The notes under the pieces were generated by a model. The model searched no databases, was not told where the DNA came from, and worked only from the letters and a program-made list of their open reading frames with translations. The position numbers were made by a program, and so were the translations under genes. Below are positions 32,855 through 41,497 of a DNA stretch of 64,000 bases, one piece after another. Position 1 is the stretch's first letter; every line of letters begins with the position of its first letter. Source of the DNA: an uncultured Desulfovibrio sp. (GTDB lineage Bacteria; Desulfobacterota; Desulfovibrionia; Desulfovibrionales; Desulfovibrionaceae); the NCBI GenBank assembly GCA_934546745.1, contig CAKTDV010000002.1:124001-188000 (forward strand). Direction: 5' to 3'.

Positions 32855-34441
32855 ATGGAAGGCATGGAAGCGCACGAACATCTTTCCGGCCGGGACAGGG
32901 AAGCCCTGAGCGACGCGGCGCAACTGGCCCTGTTGCAGGATCTGGCGAGCCTCGTCAGCAATCCCGCGGACAGCGGGAGCGTGCTGGACAAGGCGCTGGC
33001 GCTTATGGCCGGGCGCCTGCATCTCATGCGGGGCAGCATCACGCTGGTGTCTCCCAGCACGGGGGAAATCCGCATTCAGGCTTCCTATGGCCTCAAATCC
33101 TCCGAGCGTCTGCGGGGGCGCTATGTTCCCGGCGAGGGCGTGACAGGGCGCGTCATCCAGACAGGAGAGGCCATGTGCGTCTCCAATGTCTCCCGGGAAC
33201 CGCTGTTCCTCAACCGCACCCGTTCGCGCGACCTGAAGAGGGAGGCCGTCTCCTTCATCTGTGTGCCCATATGGCTGCATGGCGAGGTTGTCGGGGCCGT
33301 GTCGGCGGATCATCTTCTGACCGACGCCGCGACGCTGGAAGAGGAAATGCGCCTGCTGTACGTGGTGGCCGGGCTTCTGGCCCATACCGCCTACGAAAAC
33401 CAGCGTTTCATGGACAGGGCCAGCGGCGCTCCGGCCCGCCCCAGGGGCTTTGTGGGCAATTCGGAAGCCATGCGCCGCGTCTATGAGCAACTGCTGCAGG
33501 TCGCGCCGTCGTCCACCACGGTCTTTCTGCAGGGCGAGTCCGGGACGGGCAAGGAGCTGGCGGCGCGGGCGCTGCATGCGGCCAGTTCCCGCGCGGACAA
33601 TCCCTTCGTTTCGCTCAACTGCGCGGCCCTGCCGGAAAATCTCATCGAGAGCGAGCTCTTCGGCCATGAGAAAGGCGCCTTTACCGGGGCCAGCGCCGTT
33701 CGCAAAGGCCGCTTCGAACTGGCTGATCAGGGCACGCTCTTTCTTGACGAGGTAGGGGAGCTGACTCTGACCACGCAGGCGAAATTGCTTCGCGTCCTGC
33801 AGGAACGCACGTTCGAGCGGCTGGGCGGTATGCGCACCCTCCATGCCGATGTGCGCATTGTGACGGCCACCAACCGGGATCTGGAAAGCATGGTGAAGGC
33901 CGGACAGTTCCGTCAGGATCTTTTTTACCGTCTCAACGTCTTTCCCATCTTTCTGCCCCCCCTGCGGGCCCGGCAGGACGACATCCTGCCTCTGGCCAAC
34001 CATTTTCTGCAAAAATACGCGCTGGCGGCGGGGCGCGACGGCGCGCGCCTTTCGCTGGCGGTGATGGACATGTTGCAGCGCTACCGCTGGCCGGGCAATA
34101 TCCGGGAACTGGAAAACGCCATGGAAAGGGCCGTGCTGCTGCTTGGGCGGGAAAATCTCGTCCTGCCGCAGCATCTGCCGCCGGCCATGCACCGCCATGC
34201 GCTGAGCGAGGCCGTGCCGGGGGGCGACGCCTGTCAGGTTCTCTCCATATCTCTCCAGGATCGTCTCGACGAGCTGGAGCGCGCCTGCATTGTGGACGCG
34301 CTGACCGTCCACAGGGGGCACATGGGGCATGCGGCGGCCTCGCTGGGGCTGACCGAACGTATCATGGCCCTGCGGATGAAAAAATACGGCCTTTGCTACA
34401 AGGACTATCGCAAGGCCGCCCAGGGGCTGGTCTCGCCGTGA
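32855..34441 (+). CDS. GAF-domain sigma-54-dependent activator (NifA-like architecture)
   Basis: The product of about 528 residues has an N-terminal GAF sensor (residues ~25-185; SVLDKALALMAGRLHLMRGSITLVSP, GEGVTGRVIQTGEAMCVSNVSREPLF), a central AAA+ domain with Walker A GESGTGKE, the sigma-54 loop GAFTGA intact, Walker B TLFLDEVGEL, the NIRELENAMERAVLL region, and a C-terminal helix-turn-helix of Fis type (GHMGHAAASLGLTERIMALRMKKYGL). NifA has this layout, but no nif genes are present, so the target is not known. The start could also be ATG 32864; neither has a good Shine-Dalgarno. pgk follows by 35 bp. Confidence 0.9.
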   Translation: MEGMEAHEHLSGRDREALSDAAQLALLQDLASLVSNPADSGSVLDKALALMAGRLHLMRGSITLVSPSTGEIRIQASYGLKSSERLRGRYVPGEGVTGRVIQTGEAMCVSNVSREPLFLNRTRSRDLKREAVSFICVPIWLHGEVVGAVSADHLLTDAATLEEEMRLLYVVAGLLAHTAYENQRFMDRASGAPARPRGFVGNSEAMRRVYEQLLQVAPSSTTVFLQGESGTGKELAARALHAASSRADNPFVSLNCAALPENLIESELFGHEKGAFTGASAVRKGRFELADQGTLFLDEVGELTLTTQAKLLRVLQERTFERLGGMRTLHADVRIVTATNRDLESMVKAGQFRQDLFYRLNVFPIFLPPLRARQDDILPLANHFLQKYALAAGRDGARLSLAVMDMLQRYRWPGNIRELENAMERAVLLLGRENLVLPQHLPPAMHRHALSEAVPGGDACQVLSISLQDRLDELERACIVDALTVHRGHMGHAAASLGLTERIMALRMKKYGLCYKDYRKAAQGLVSP

Positions 34442-34476
34442 GGCGGGCCGGAAAATTCTTAACAGAGGGTATGCGT

Positions 34477-35655
34477 ATGTCTATCAGACTGCTGCGGGAT
34501 GTGGACTGTCAGGGCAAAACCGTCGTCATTCGTCAGGATTTGAATGTTCCCATGAAGGACGGCGTCATTACCAACGACAAGCGCATTCGCGCCGCCCTGC
34601 CCGGCGTGCGTATGGCGCTGGAAAAAGGGGCCGCCGGCGTGACGCTGCTTTCACACCTGGGCCGCCCTGTGGAAGGCGAGTTCGACGCGAAGTTCTCCCT
34701 TGCGCCCGTGGCCGCGCACCTTTCCTCCCTGCTGGGCGGCACGGTGCGGCTGGCCGCGACGCCGGAGGAGGCCAGGCCAGCGCCGGGCGAGATCGTGCTG
34801 CTGGAGAACGTCCGCTTCCTCAAGGGGGAAAAGAAGAACGATCCCGCGCTGGCCGCCCGTCTGGCGGCGCTGGGCGATATCTATGTGATGGATGCCTTCG
34901 GGGCCGCCCATCGGGCGCACGCCTCCACCGAAGGGGCCGTGCGCCGGGCGGGAATCGCCTGCGCCGGGCCGCTCATGGCGGCGGAACTGGAAGCCTTCGG
35001 CAAGGTGCTGCATGCGCCCGCCCGCCCGCTGGCGGCCGTCATCGGCGGTTCCAAGGTCTCCAGCAAGCTGGGGTTGCTGGAAAATCTCCTGGACAGGGTG
35101 GACATCCTGATCGTGGGCGGCGGCATCGCCAACACCTTTCTGGCCGCCTCGGGCGTCGATGTGGCCGCCTCGCTGTATGAACCCGATCTGCTGGAAGCGG
35201 CCGGAAACATCATGCGCAAGGCCGCCGATCAGGGGAAGGCCCTGCCGCTGCCGGTCGACGTGGTGACGGCGCGGGCCCTTGAGCCGGGCCAGAACGCCGC
35301 CGTCCACGCCGTGAGCGAGGTGCCCGCCGGCGAGATGATTCTTGATATCGGCCCCAGAACCGTGGCCCTCTATGAAGAAATGCTGGGGAAGGCCGCAACG
35401 GTCGTCTGGAACGGCCCCGTGGGCGCGTTCGAGGTGGAACCGTTCGGCGACGGCACGCGCGCGCTGGCGACGGCGCTGGCGTCGTCCAGGGCGTTTGTGG
35501 TCGTGGGTGGCGGCGATTCCGTGGCGGCGCTGGAACGCTACGGACTGGCCGATCGCATGGGCTATATTTCCACCGGCGGCGGCGCTTCCCTGGAGCTGCT
35601 GGAAGGCAAGATTCTTCCTTCCGTGGCGGCGCTGGAGGCGCGCGGCGAGGCGTAG
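34477..35655 (+). CDS. pgk: Phosphoglycerate kinase
   Basis: Transfers phosphate from 1,3-bisphosphoglycerate to ADP. The 392-residue product has VVIRQDLNVPMKDGVITNDKRI, LLSHLGRPVEGEFDAKFSLAPVAAHL, LLENVRFLKGEKKNDPALAARLAALGDIYVMDAFGAAHRAHAST, VIGGSKVSSKLGLL, and the nucleotide site WNGPVGAFEVEPFGDGTRALA with VVGGGDSVAAL and STGGGASLELLEG. ATG 34477 is preferred because GAGGG lies 8 nt upstream; ATG 34471 would be too close. Length is normal. Confidence 0.97.
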   Translation: MSIRLLRDVDCQGKTVVIRQDLNVPMKDGVITNDKRIRAALPGVRMALEKGAAGVTLLSHLGRPVEGEFDAKFSLAPVAAHLSSLLGGTVRLAATPEEARPAPGEIVLLENVRFLKGEKKNDPALAARLAALGDIYVMDAFGAAHRAHASTEGAVRRAGIACAGPLMAAELEAFGKVLHAPARPLAAVIGGSKVSSKLGLLENLLDRVDILIVGGGIANTFLAASGVDVAASLYEPDLLEAAGNIMRKAADQGKALPLPVDVVTARALEPGQNAAVHAVSEVPAGEMILDIGPRTVALYEEMLGKAATVVWNGPVGAFEVEPFGDGTRALATALASSRAFVVVGGGDSVAALERYGLADRMGYISTGGGASLELLEGKILPSVAALEARGEA

Positions 35656-35983
35656 GCCGCCCGGTCTTTTCCGGAGAAGCGCCTTTTCCCTGGGCTGTGA
35701 AGCCCGCCGGAACGGCAATCTTGCGGTAGTTATGTATCTATAAAGAAAAGTATATTGAAAAAGGCACTCAGGAGCAACGCTCCCGGCCTGATTCCTCTCT
35801 GAAAAAAACATTCCGTCCGGGCCGTGCATGACGGCGCGCCGTCCGGCCCGGGCGGAAACAGCGCGCGCCGCCTCTTCTCTTCCCCCCGGAAAGCCTTTCC
35901 GTCGCAATGTATGCAAAACAGTGAGTATTGCGGGAAAAATTGTAATCGGGTATGGAGCGGGTTGGACAACAAGAGGAGAGGGT
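35656..35983 (+). other. 328-bp intergenic region before split chemoreceptor
   Basis: It has a short AT-rich patch near 35725-35765 that may contain a promoter, then an imperfect GC hairpin (CCGTCCGGGCC ... GTCCGGCCCGGGCGG, 35814-35862). No gene is seen; the open frame running into the chemoreceptor lacks a start signal. Confidence 0.5.
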
Positions 35984-36337
35984 ATGCGTCAATTTTCCAT
36001 TCTTGTCAGAATCATAGGCATCCTGTGCTGCGCGCTTATCGTATGCGCCTGCTTTGTGGTCATCAGCAATCACAGCATGAAGGGAATATCCGATTTCAGC
36101 ATGCATTCGGTGGAACAGGTCATGGTGGAGGGGCAGAAAGCCAAGCTGGAAGCGACCACCCACACCATGGCCGTGACCATGGGCGAGGCCCTGAAGGGGA
36201 TGGACGAAGAGGCTCAGGCGGCGGCCCTGCGTCATTATCAAGCGCGCCGTAAAACCTCTCCCTTCAGGGGGAGGATATAAGGCGCACCTTAACTGGAATT
36301 TTTGCCTTTTCGTTTGTGCTGCGATAGACTGGAACCT

Positions 36338-37537
36338 ATGGAAATATTGCAAGCCTACAAGTTCCAGCTCCGCCCCAAAGCCGGGCAGGAACGCCTCATG
36401 CGGCGTTTTGCCGGATGTTGCCGCTTTCTCTGGAACAAGGCGCTTGCATTGGAGAAAGAGACCTATGCGGCGGATAAAAAACGTCTTGGCTACCATGCCC
36501 TTGCTGGAAAATTGAAGGACTGGAAAAAGGAGGAAGAAACAGCCTTTCTTTCGGAAGCCCATTCCCAGATATTGCAGCAAACATTGAAAGACCTGGACAG
36601 GGCCTACAAAAATTTCTTTGCGAATCGTGCGGATTTTCCCCGTTTCAAGAGGAAGGGGTTTCATGATGCCTTTCGCTATCCGCAGGGTTTCAAGCTCGAT
36701 GAAGGTAACAGTCGCATATTTCTGCCTAAAATCGGCCATGTTCGCTATCGTAATAGCCGCAAGATAGAAGGAACACCGAAACAGATAACAGTTTCCCTGT
36801 CTGCTGGTAGATGGTTCGTTTCCATCCAGACGGAACGGGAAGTTCCTGAGCCTGTACACACTTCGCAAAGCGCCGTTGGCATAGATATGGGGGTTGCCCG
36901 TTTTGCAACGCTCTCCGATGGTTCTTGCATCAAACCGCTGCACAGTTTCAGAAAGCATGAAAAGAAGCTGGCAAAGCTGCAACGCAAGTTGGCAAAACGA
37001 GTGAAGTTTTCCGCCAACTGGCAGAAGCTCAAAGCCAAAATCCAGCGCCTGCACCGTACAATAGCCAATGTACGCAACGATTTTCTGCACAAGACAACCA
37101 CGATAATCAGCAAAAACCACGCTCTTGTCGTGATTGAAGATTTGAAAGTGCGGAATATGTCGCGTTCGGCTTCCGGTACGCTTGAAGCGCCGGGGAAAAA
37201 TGTGCGTGCAAAAGCAGGATTAAATAAGTCCATACTGGATCAGGGATGGTTCGAGTTCCGGCGGCAGCTTACGTACAAGCTGAAATGGCTGGGTGGAAAG
37301 CTGGTTGCCATTCCTCCCCAATATACCAGTCAGGCATGCAGTCATTGCGGCTGCGTGGACAAGGCAAACAGACCAACGCAGGCAAAATTTAAATGTACGG
37401 TCTGCGGATTTGAAGCCAATGCCGATCATAACGCGGCGTTGAACATTCTGGCGGCAGGGCATGCCGTGTCAGCCTGTGGAGCGGGAAGGGCTCAAGCGTC
37501 CGCGTTGAAGCAGGAACCCGCCTGTGGTGCGGCGTAA
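36338..37537 (+). CDS. tnpB: TnpB (OrfB) RNA-guided nuclease of IS200/IS605 element
   Basis: The product of 399 residues (from MEILQAYKFQLRP) has the N-terminal helix-turn-helix/REC part, a split RuvC domain with D183 in GIDMGV, E267 in VIEDLKV and D363 in ADHNAALNI, and a zinc finger CSHCGC...CTVCGF. All three catalytic acids are present and the frame is intact, so the enzyme may be active. TnpB uses a guide RNA made from the element's right end and cleaves next to a motif equal to the insertion target. ATG 36338 is chosen by family alignment; the frame extends 12 codons upstream. Confidence 0.93.
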   Translation: MEILQAYKFQLRPKAGQERLMRRFAGCCRFLWNKALALEKETYAADKKRLGYHALAGKLKDWKKEEETAFLSEAHSQILQQTLKDLDRAYKNFFANRADFPRFKRKGFHDAFRYPQGFKLDEGNSRIFLPKIGHVRYRNSRKIEGTPKQITVSLSAGRWFVSIQTEREVPEPVHTSQSAVGIDMGVARFATLSDGSCIKPLHSFRKHEKKLAKLQRKLAKRVKFSANWQKLKAKIQRLHRTIANVRNDFLHKTTTIISKNHALVVIEDLKVRNMSRSASGTLEAPGKNVRAKAGLNKSILDQGWFEFRRQLTYKLKWLGGKLVAIPPQYTSQACSHCGCVDKANRPTQAKFKCTVCGFEANADHNAALNILAAGHAVSACGAGRAQASALKQEPACGAA

Positions 37538-37585
37538 GCCGCTACCGACAGGAATCCCCCGCCTTCAGGCGGGGGAGGATGTCAA
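37440..37585 (+). ncRNA. Predicted omega (reRNA) scaffold region of the TnpB element
   Basis: In studied IS605 elements the guide RNA overlaps the 3' end of tnpB and runs to the right end, with the guide taken from flanking DNA. Here the right end carries a GC hairpin and the AGGATGTCAA end. Conservation of the same segment in the deleted element at 9.9-10.1 kb supports function of this part. The 5' limit is a guess. Confidence 0.5.
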
Positions 37586-39151
37586 TTGCGCGATATCCGC
37601 TATGAAAGCGACAAATCAGGCTATTTCTATGCCTACAAGGGGACGCGCAATATCGCGCTGGCTCCCAATCCCGCGCTGGAAGGGCAGGATCTCGGCGATC
37701 GCAAGGATGAGAACGGCACGTACTACGTGCGGGAAATGGCCCGGCTGGTCAGGGAAAACGGCAAGGGCTTCGTCAATCTGCTCTTCCCCAAGCCCGGCAT
37801 GGGCGATCAGCCCAAGCTGAACTATGTGGAAGCGATTCCCGGTACGCCGTTCTATCTGGGAACGGGCGTCTATCTGGACAACGTGGCCGCTGAGAAGGCC
37901 CTTCTCGGCAGGGCCTTTGAGGAAGCCTTCGCAACCGAGGCGCGTTTCTTCTACGTTGTCGCCGGGGTGGGGCTGGTGATTTTGCTGGGGGCGAGCCTTG
38001 TCATCACGTCGGGTATTGTCCGCCCCCTGCGCAAGGCGACGGATCTCGCGCACGCGGTCTCCAATGGCCAGCTGGACGTGGACGTGGAAGTGGGCGGCCG
38101 CGATGAAATCGGCCGTCTTGAGGCCGCGTTACAGGAAATGCTGCGCACCCTGCGGGCCAACATCAGCGAAATACGCAAGCAGCAGACGCTGGCCGAACAG
38201 CAGACGGAAGAAGCCCGCAAGGCCGCCGCCAATGCCGAAACCGCGCGCCAGCAGGCCGAAGGCGCGCGCCGGGAAGGCATGCTGGCGGCGGATCGTCTGG
38301 AGCATGTGGTGGAACAGTTTTCCACGGCCTTCTCCCAGCTGGCGACGCAGCTTGATCAGGCCAGTGCCTCGGCCACGCGATCGGCGGAACGCCTTTCCAG
38401 CGCCGCGACGGCCATCACCGAAATGAACTCAACGGTACAGAACGTGGCCAGCAACGCCGCGAACGCTTCCGAAATGTCGGCGAAAACACGGCAGAAGGCC
38501 GAGGGCGGCGCGGCCATCGTGCAGAAGTCGCTGGGCAGCATCGAGCGCGTGCAGAAGGGGGCTGAGGCACTCAAGGAGGAGATGACGCAGCTCAATACAC
38601 ACGCCCAGTCTATCAGCCATGTCATGAGCGTTATTTCCGACATCGCGGATCAGACCAACCTGCTGGCGCTCAACGCCGCCATTGAGGCGGCCCGCGCGGG
38701 CGAGGCCGGACGCGGGTTTGCCGTGGTGGCCGATGAGGTACGCAAGCTGGCGGAAAAAACCATGACCTCCACCAGCGATGTCGCCAAGGTCGTCCTTGCC
38801 ATTCAGGAGAGTACGACCAAGAGCATGAAGGCCATGGACGAATCCCTCAGCCTCATTTCCCAGGCCACGGATTTTGCCGGTAAATCGGGCGAAGCCCTGC
38901 ACGACATCGTTGCCGACGCCGAAACGACGGCCGACGAGGTTCGGGCCATTGCCGCCGCCAGTGAGGAGCAGTCGGTGGCCAGCGAGGAGATCAACAAGTC
39001 CATCCTTGAGGTCAATACCACGACCACCGAAGGGGCGGGCGTCATGAAGGAAGCCTCGCAGGCGGTGGCCGAACTTGCCCGTGAGGTACAGGAATTGCGC
39101 GCCCTTGTTACCGAGCTCAAGCGCGGCTAGATTTTTTTGGCAGAGTGCCGT

Positions 39152-39200
39152 GCTGGGAGCCGCGGGGTGAAACCCATTCCGCGGCTCCCAGCTCTTTTTC
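39152..39200 (+). terminator. Intrinsic terminator of chemoreceptor gene
   Basis: GCTGGGAGCCGCGG and CCGCGGCTCCCAGC form a perfect 14-bp stem followed by TCTTTTT. Confidence 0.93.
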
Positions 39201-39235
39201 CCACCGTCGCAAGATGGAAGAATTTCCTCAAAGGC

Positions 39236-39266
39236 CATAAAAAAGGCGTCGCACTGCGACGCCTTT
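39236..39266 (-). terminator. Intrinsic terminator after tRNA-Asn
   Basis: AAAGGCGTCGCA and TGCGACGCCTTT form a long stem; on the minus strand the T-run TTTTTTA follows. It begins within 10 bp of the tRNA 3' end. Confidence 0.92.
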
Positions 39267-39274
39267 AGTATTCT

Positions 39275-39350
39275 TGGCTCCCCGAGACGGACTTGAACCG
39301 CCAACCTAGTGATTAACAGTCACCCGCTCTGCCGATTGAGCTATCGGGGA
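39275..39350 (-). tRNA. tRNA-Asn (anticodon GTT)
   Basis: The cloverleaf has acceptor TCCCCGA/TCGGGGA, D-arm GCTC, anticodon loop CTGTTAA (anticodon GTT), T-loop TTCAAGT, discriminator G and encoded CCA. Confidence 0.96.
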
Positions 39351-39458
39351 TTGCTTGAAGCAACAGAAGTCTTCCTACGCCAGGAGGCGCGCTTCGTCAA
39401 GCAGAAAATACGCGGCGCTCCATTTTTTTGTGCGGGAAAGGCATGGCCTCCCGGCGGG

Positions 39459-41402
39459 TCAGCGGCCGCGATATTGCCGCTTGTCACCGATGCGCACGGT
39501 GATTTTCTCACGATCCATGTATTCCAGAATCGCTATCAGATATTTGCGCGACAGCCCCAGGATCGTCTTGAGTCCGCCCACGTCCAGATCGTCGTGATCC
39601 GCAAACCAGGCGCGCACCCTGTCCAGAATCGCATCCACAGCGGCGCGTGAGCAGTAGAGCCCGTCCTTGAGGCGGACAAGGCGCTTTTCCTCGCACAGCA
39701 GGCGCAACACTGGCAGGGCCTGTTTTTCCGTCGCGCCGGTTTCTTCCAGAACATCCTTGAGATTGGGCGGCGTCATGCCCGCCCTGTCGTGCGCCTCAAG
39801 CAGGATCGTCCGCAGGCGCTCCGCATCGTCGCCGAGGCTGACCTTGTGCGAGGGCAGGCGCAGTCCGTCGCCCTCCCTGACGAGCAGACCCTTTTTCAGG
39901 GCCAACTCCAGCGTTTTCTGCACCAGTCGCGGCGGCAATCCGGCGCTCCAGCCCGCGCAGGCCGCGCCCTGGCTGACGGCGGGCTTGAGCGGGTCTCTGG
40001 TATGGCATTGTCCGGTGCGCGCCACGCAGGCGTCAAGCAGGCGTTGCAGGGCCGGGGTCGTTATCCAGGCGCGGCTTTCCCTGTCCCAGCAGAGGGCGTT
40101 CCCGCGCGACGCCATATCCTGCAATTGCTTCTGCAACGGCGTTGCCCGCAGGCCCGTCAGTACCTGAAGGCGGGGAACGTCCGTTCCGGCGGGACCCGCC
40201 AGCTCAAGTGCGGCGGACACCAGATCCGAGGCCGTATGCTCCGTCACATAGCCCGGATCCGCCAGTTCCGGCAGACGCGCCAGCAGCGCCAGTTTTTCCA
40301 CCCGGCGCGGATCCCTGGCGCGCAGTTCCGGCGGCAGGACGCTGACGGCGGTTCCGCCAGCCACCGTGCGCAACGGCGAATAGGCCCGCAGGACGCAGTG
40401 ATCGCCGAACAGGCCGGTCATGTCTTCGGAAAAGCGCAGTTCGGCAAGGCAGGTTTCGCCGGGGGCCAGCCGGTCCCGATCATAAAAGCGCACGCGCGCC
40501 GCGCATTCGCGTGTGCCGTGATGAAAATGCACCTCCGTCCGTTGCCGCAGCGGTCGCGGCGCGGACGCAAGGCAGGTCAGGTTGACCAGCCAGCGGCGGG
40601 AAGGGAAGAGCGTCCCCGGGCGGCAAACGACGTCGCCTCGCCGTATGTCGTCCACGTCCACGCCCTGCAGGTTCATGGCGCAGCGGCGACCCGCGCGGAC
40701 GATTTCTGCGGGCGCGCCGTGACATTGGAGGCTGCGCGCGCGGCTGGGCGTGCCCTGCGGCTGGACGCACACCTCCTCGCCCGTTTCCACTGCGCCGGAG
40801 GCCACGGTACCTGTCACGACCGTGCCGTGCCCCTTGAGCGTGAACACGCGATCCACCGGCAGACGGAAAATATCCGTACCGTCGCGCGCGGGCATTTTTT
40901 TCACGCTGTCAAAAAGATACTTTCTCAGCGCCTCCATACCCTGACCGGTCGCGGCCGACACGGGGAAAATGGGCGCTCCTTCCAGAAAGCTGCCCGCGAC
41001 GAACTGGCGCACGTCTTCCGTCACCAGCTCCAGCCAGGCGGCGTCGGCCATATCGATTTTTGTCAGGGCCACAAAGCCGCGCCGGATGCCGAGCAGCGAA
41101 CAGATTTCCAGATGTTCCCGCGTCTGCGGCATGACGCCCTCGTCCGCCGCGATGACCAGCATGACAAAATCCACGCCGGACGCGCCCGCCACCATGTTCT
41201 TGACAAAACGCTCATGGCCGGGCACGTCCACAATGCCGAGACGCTCGCCGCCGGGCATGTCCGCCCAGGCGAAGCCCAGCTCTATGGTGATGCCGCGCCG
41301 TTTTTCCTCCTCGAGGCGATCGCAGTCAATGCCCGTCAGCGCCCGTACCAGCGACGTTTTGCCGTGATCGATATGTCCGGCCGTACCCATGACTACCGAC
41401 AT
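39459..41402 (-). CDS. selB: Selenocysteine-specific elongation factor
   Basis: Delivers Sec-tRNA to UGA codons marked by a SECIS element. The 647-residue protein starts MSVVMGTAGHIDHGKTSLVRALTGIDCDRLEEEKRRGITIELGF (G1 and switch regions), has DVPGHERFVKNMVAGASG and TKIDMAD, three beta-barrel domains, then four winged helices at the C terminus that bind the SECIS (ends KYLIAILEYMDREKITVRIGDKRQYRGR). GGAGGAATC precedes ATG 41402. Neither selA, selC nor a recognisable UGA-containing selenoprotein is in the window. Its presence implies that the organism makes selenoproteins. Confidence 0.96.
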   Translation of the reverse strand: MSVVMGTAGHIDHGKTSLVRALTGIDCDRLEEEKRRGITIELGFAWADMPGGERLGIVDVPGHERFVKNMVAGASGVDFVMLVIAADEGVMPQTREHLEICSLLGIRRGFVALTKIDMADAAWLELVTEDVRQFVAGSFLEGAPIFPVSAATGQGMEALRKYLFDSVKKMPARDGTDIFRLPVDRVFTLKGHGTVVTGTVASGAVETGEEVCVQPQGTPSRARSLQCHGAPAEIVRAGRRCAMNLQGVDVDDIRRGDVVCRPGTLFPSRRWLVNLTCLASAPRPLRQRTEVHFHHGTRECAARVRFYDRDRLAPGETCLAELRFSEDMTGLFGDHCVLRAYSPLRTVAGGTAVSVLPPELRARDPRRVEKLALLARLPELADPGYVTEHTASDLVSAALELAGPAGTDVPRLQVLTGLRATPLQKQLQDMASRGNALCWDRESRAWITTPALQRLLDACVARTGQCHTRDPLKPAVSQGAACAGWSAGLPPRLVQKTLELALKKGLLVREGDGLRLPSHKVSLGDDAERLRTILLEAHDRAGMTPPNLKDVLEETGATEKQALPVLRLLCEEKRLVRLKDGLYCSRAAVDAILDRVRAWFADHDDLDVGGLKTILGLSRKYLIAILEYMDREKITVRIGDKRQYRGR

Positions 41403-41497
41403 GATTCCTCCACCTGCGGGAAGCTGTGCGTGTGTGCCGTGAAAAGCGAAATATCCTGACTGTATGCCAGAGCCGGGGGCAATGCAACGGCGTTCCG

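Larger units (their letters stand above)
36239..37585 (+). mobile_element. IS200/IS605-type element carrying only tnpB
   Basis: The 1347-bp element sits after the host sequence CATTAT with no target duplication, as this single-strand transposon family does. Left end: palindrome CCTCTCCCTTCAGGGGGAGG (36255-36274). Right end: CCCCCGCC-TTCA-GGCGGGGG (37556-37575) followed by AGGATGTCAA, a typical right terminus. No tnpA is present, so movement would need TnpA in trans. The boundaries were set by restoring the chemoreceptor reading frame. Confidence 0.85.
35984..39130 (+). pseudogene. Methyl-accepting chemotaxis protein gene split by a TnpB element
   Basis: Part 1 (35984-36238) codes the start codon after GGAGAGGGT, a membrane helix (ILVRIIGILCCALIVCACFVV) and the first third of a Cache-type sensor. 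Part 2 (37586-39130) resumes in frame with LRDIRYESDKSGYFYAYKG, the rest of a single Cache domain (ends IPGTPFYLGTGVYLDNV), a second membrane helix, HAMP, coiled coil and the signalling tip ADQTNLLALNAAIEAARAGE. Joining CGT CAT TAT to TTG CGC GAT restores an open 599-residue receptor. The downstream part could still be made from the TTG at 37586 as a fragment that lacks helix 1; whether it signals is unknown. A strong terminator follows. Confidence 0.9.

Noticed and set aside
39459..41402. selC or a selenoprotein gene near selB
   Set aside because: No long tRNA-Sec-like structure and no family-interrupting in-frame TGA were noticed in neighbouring genes.
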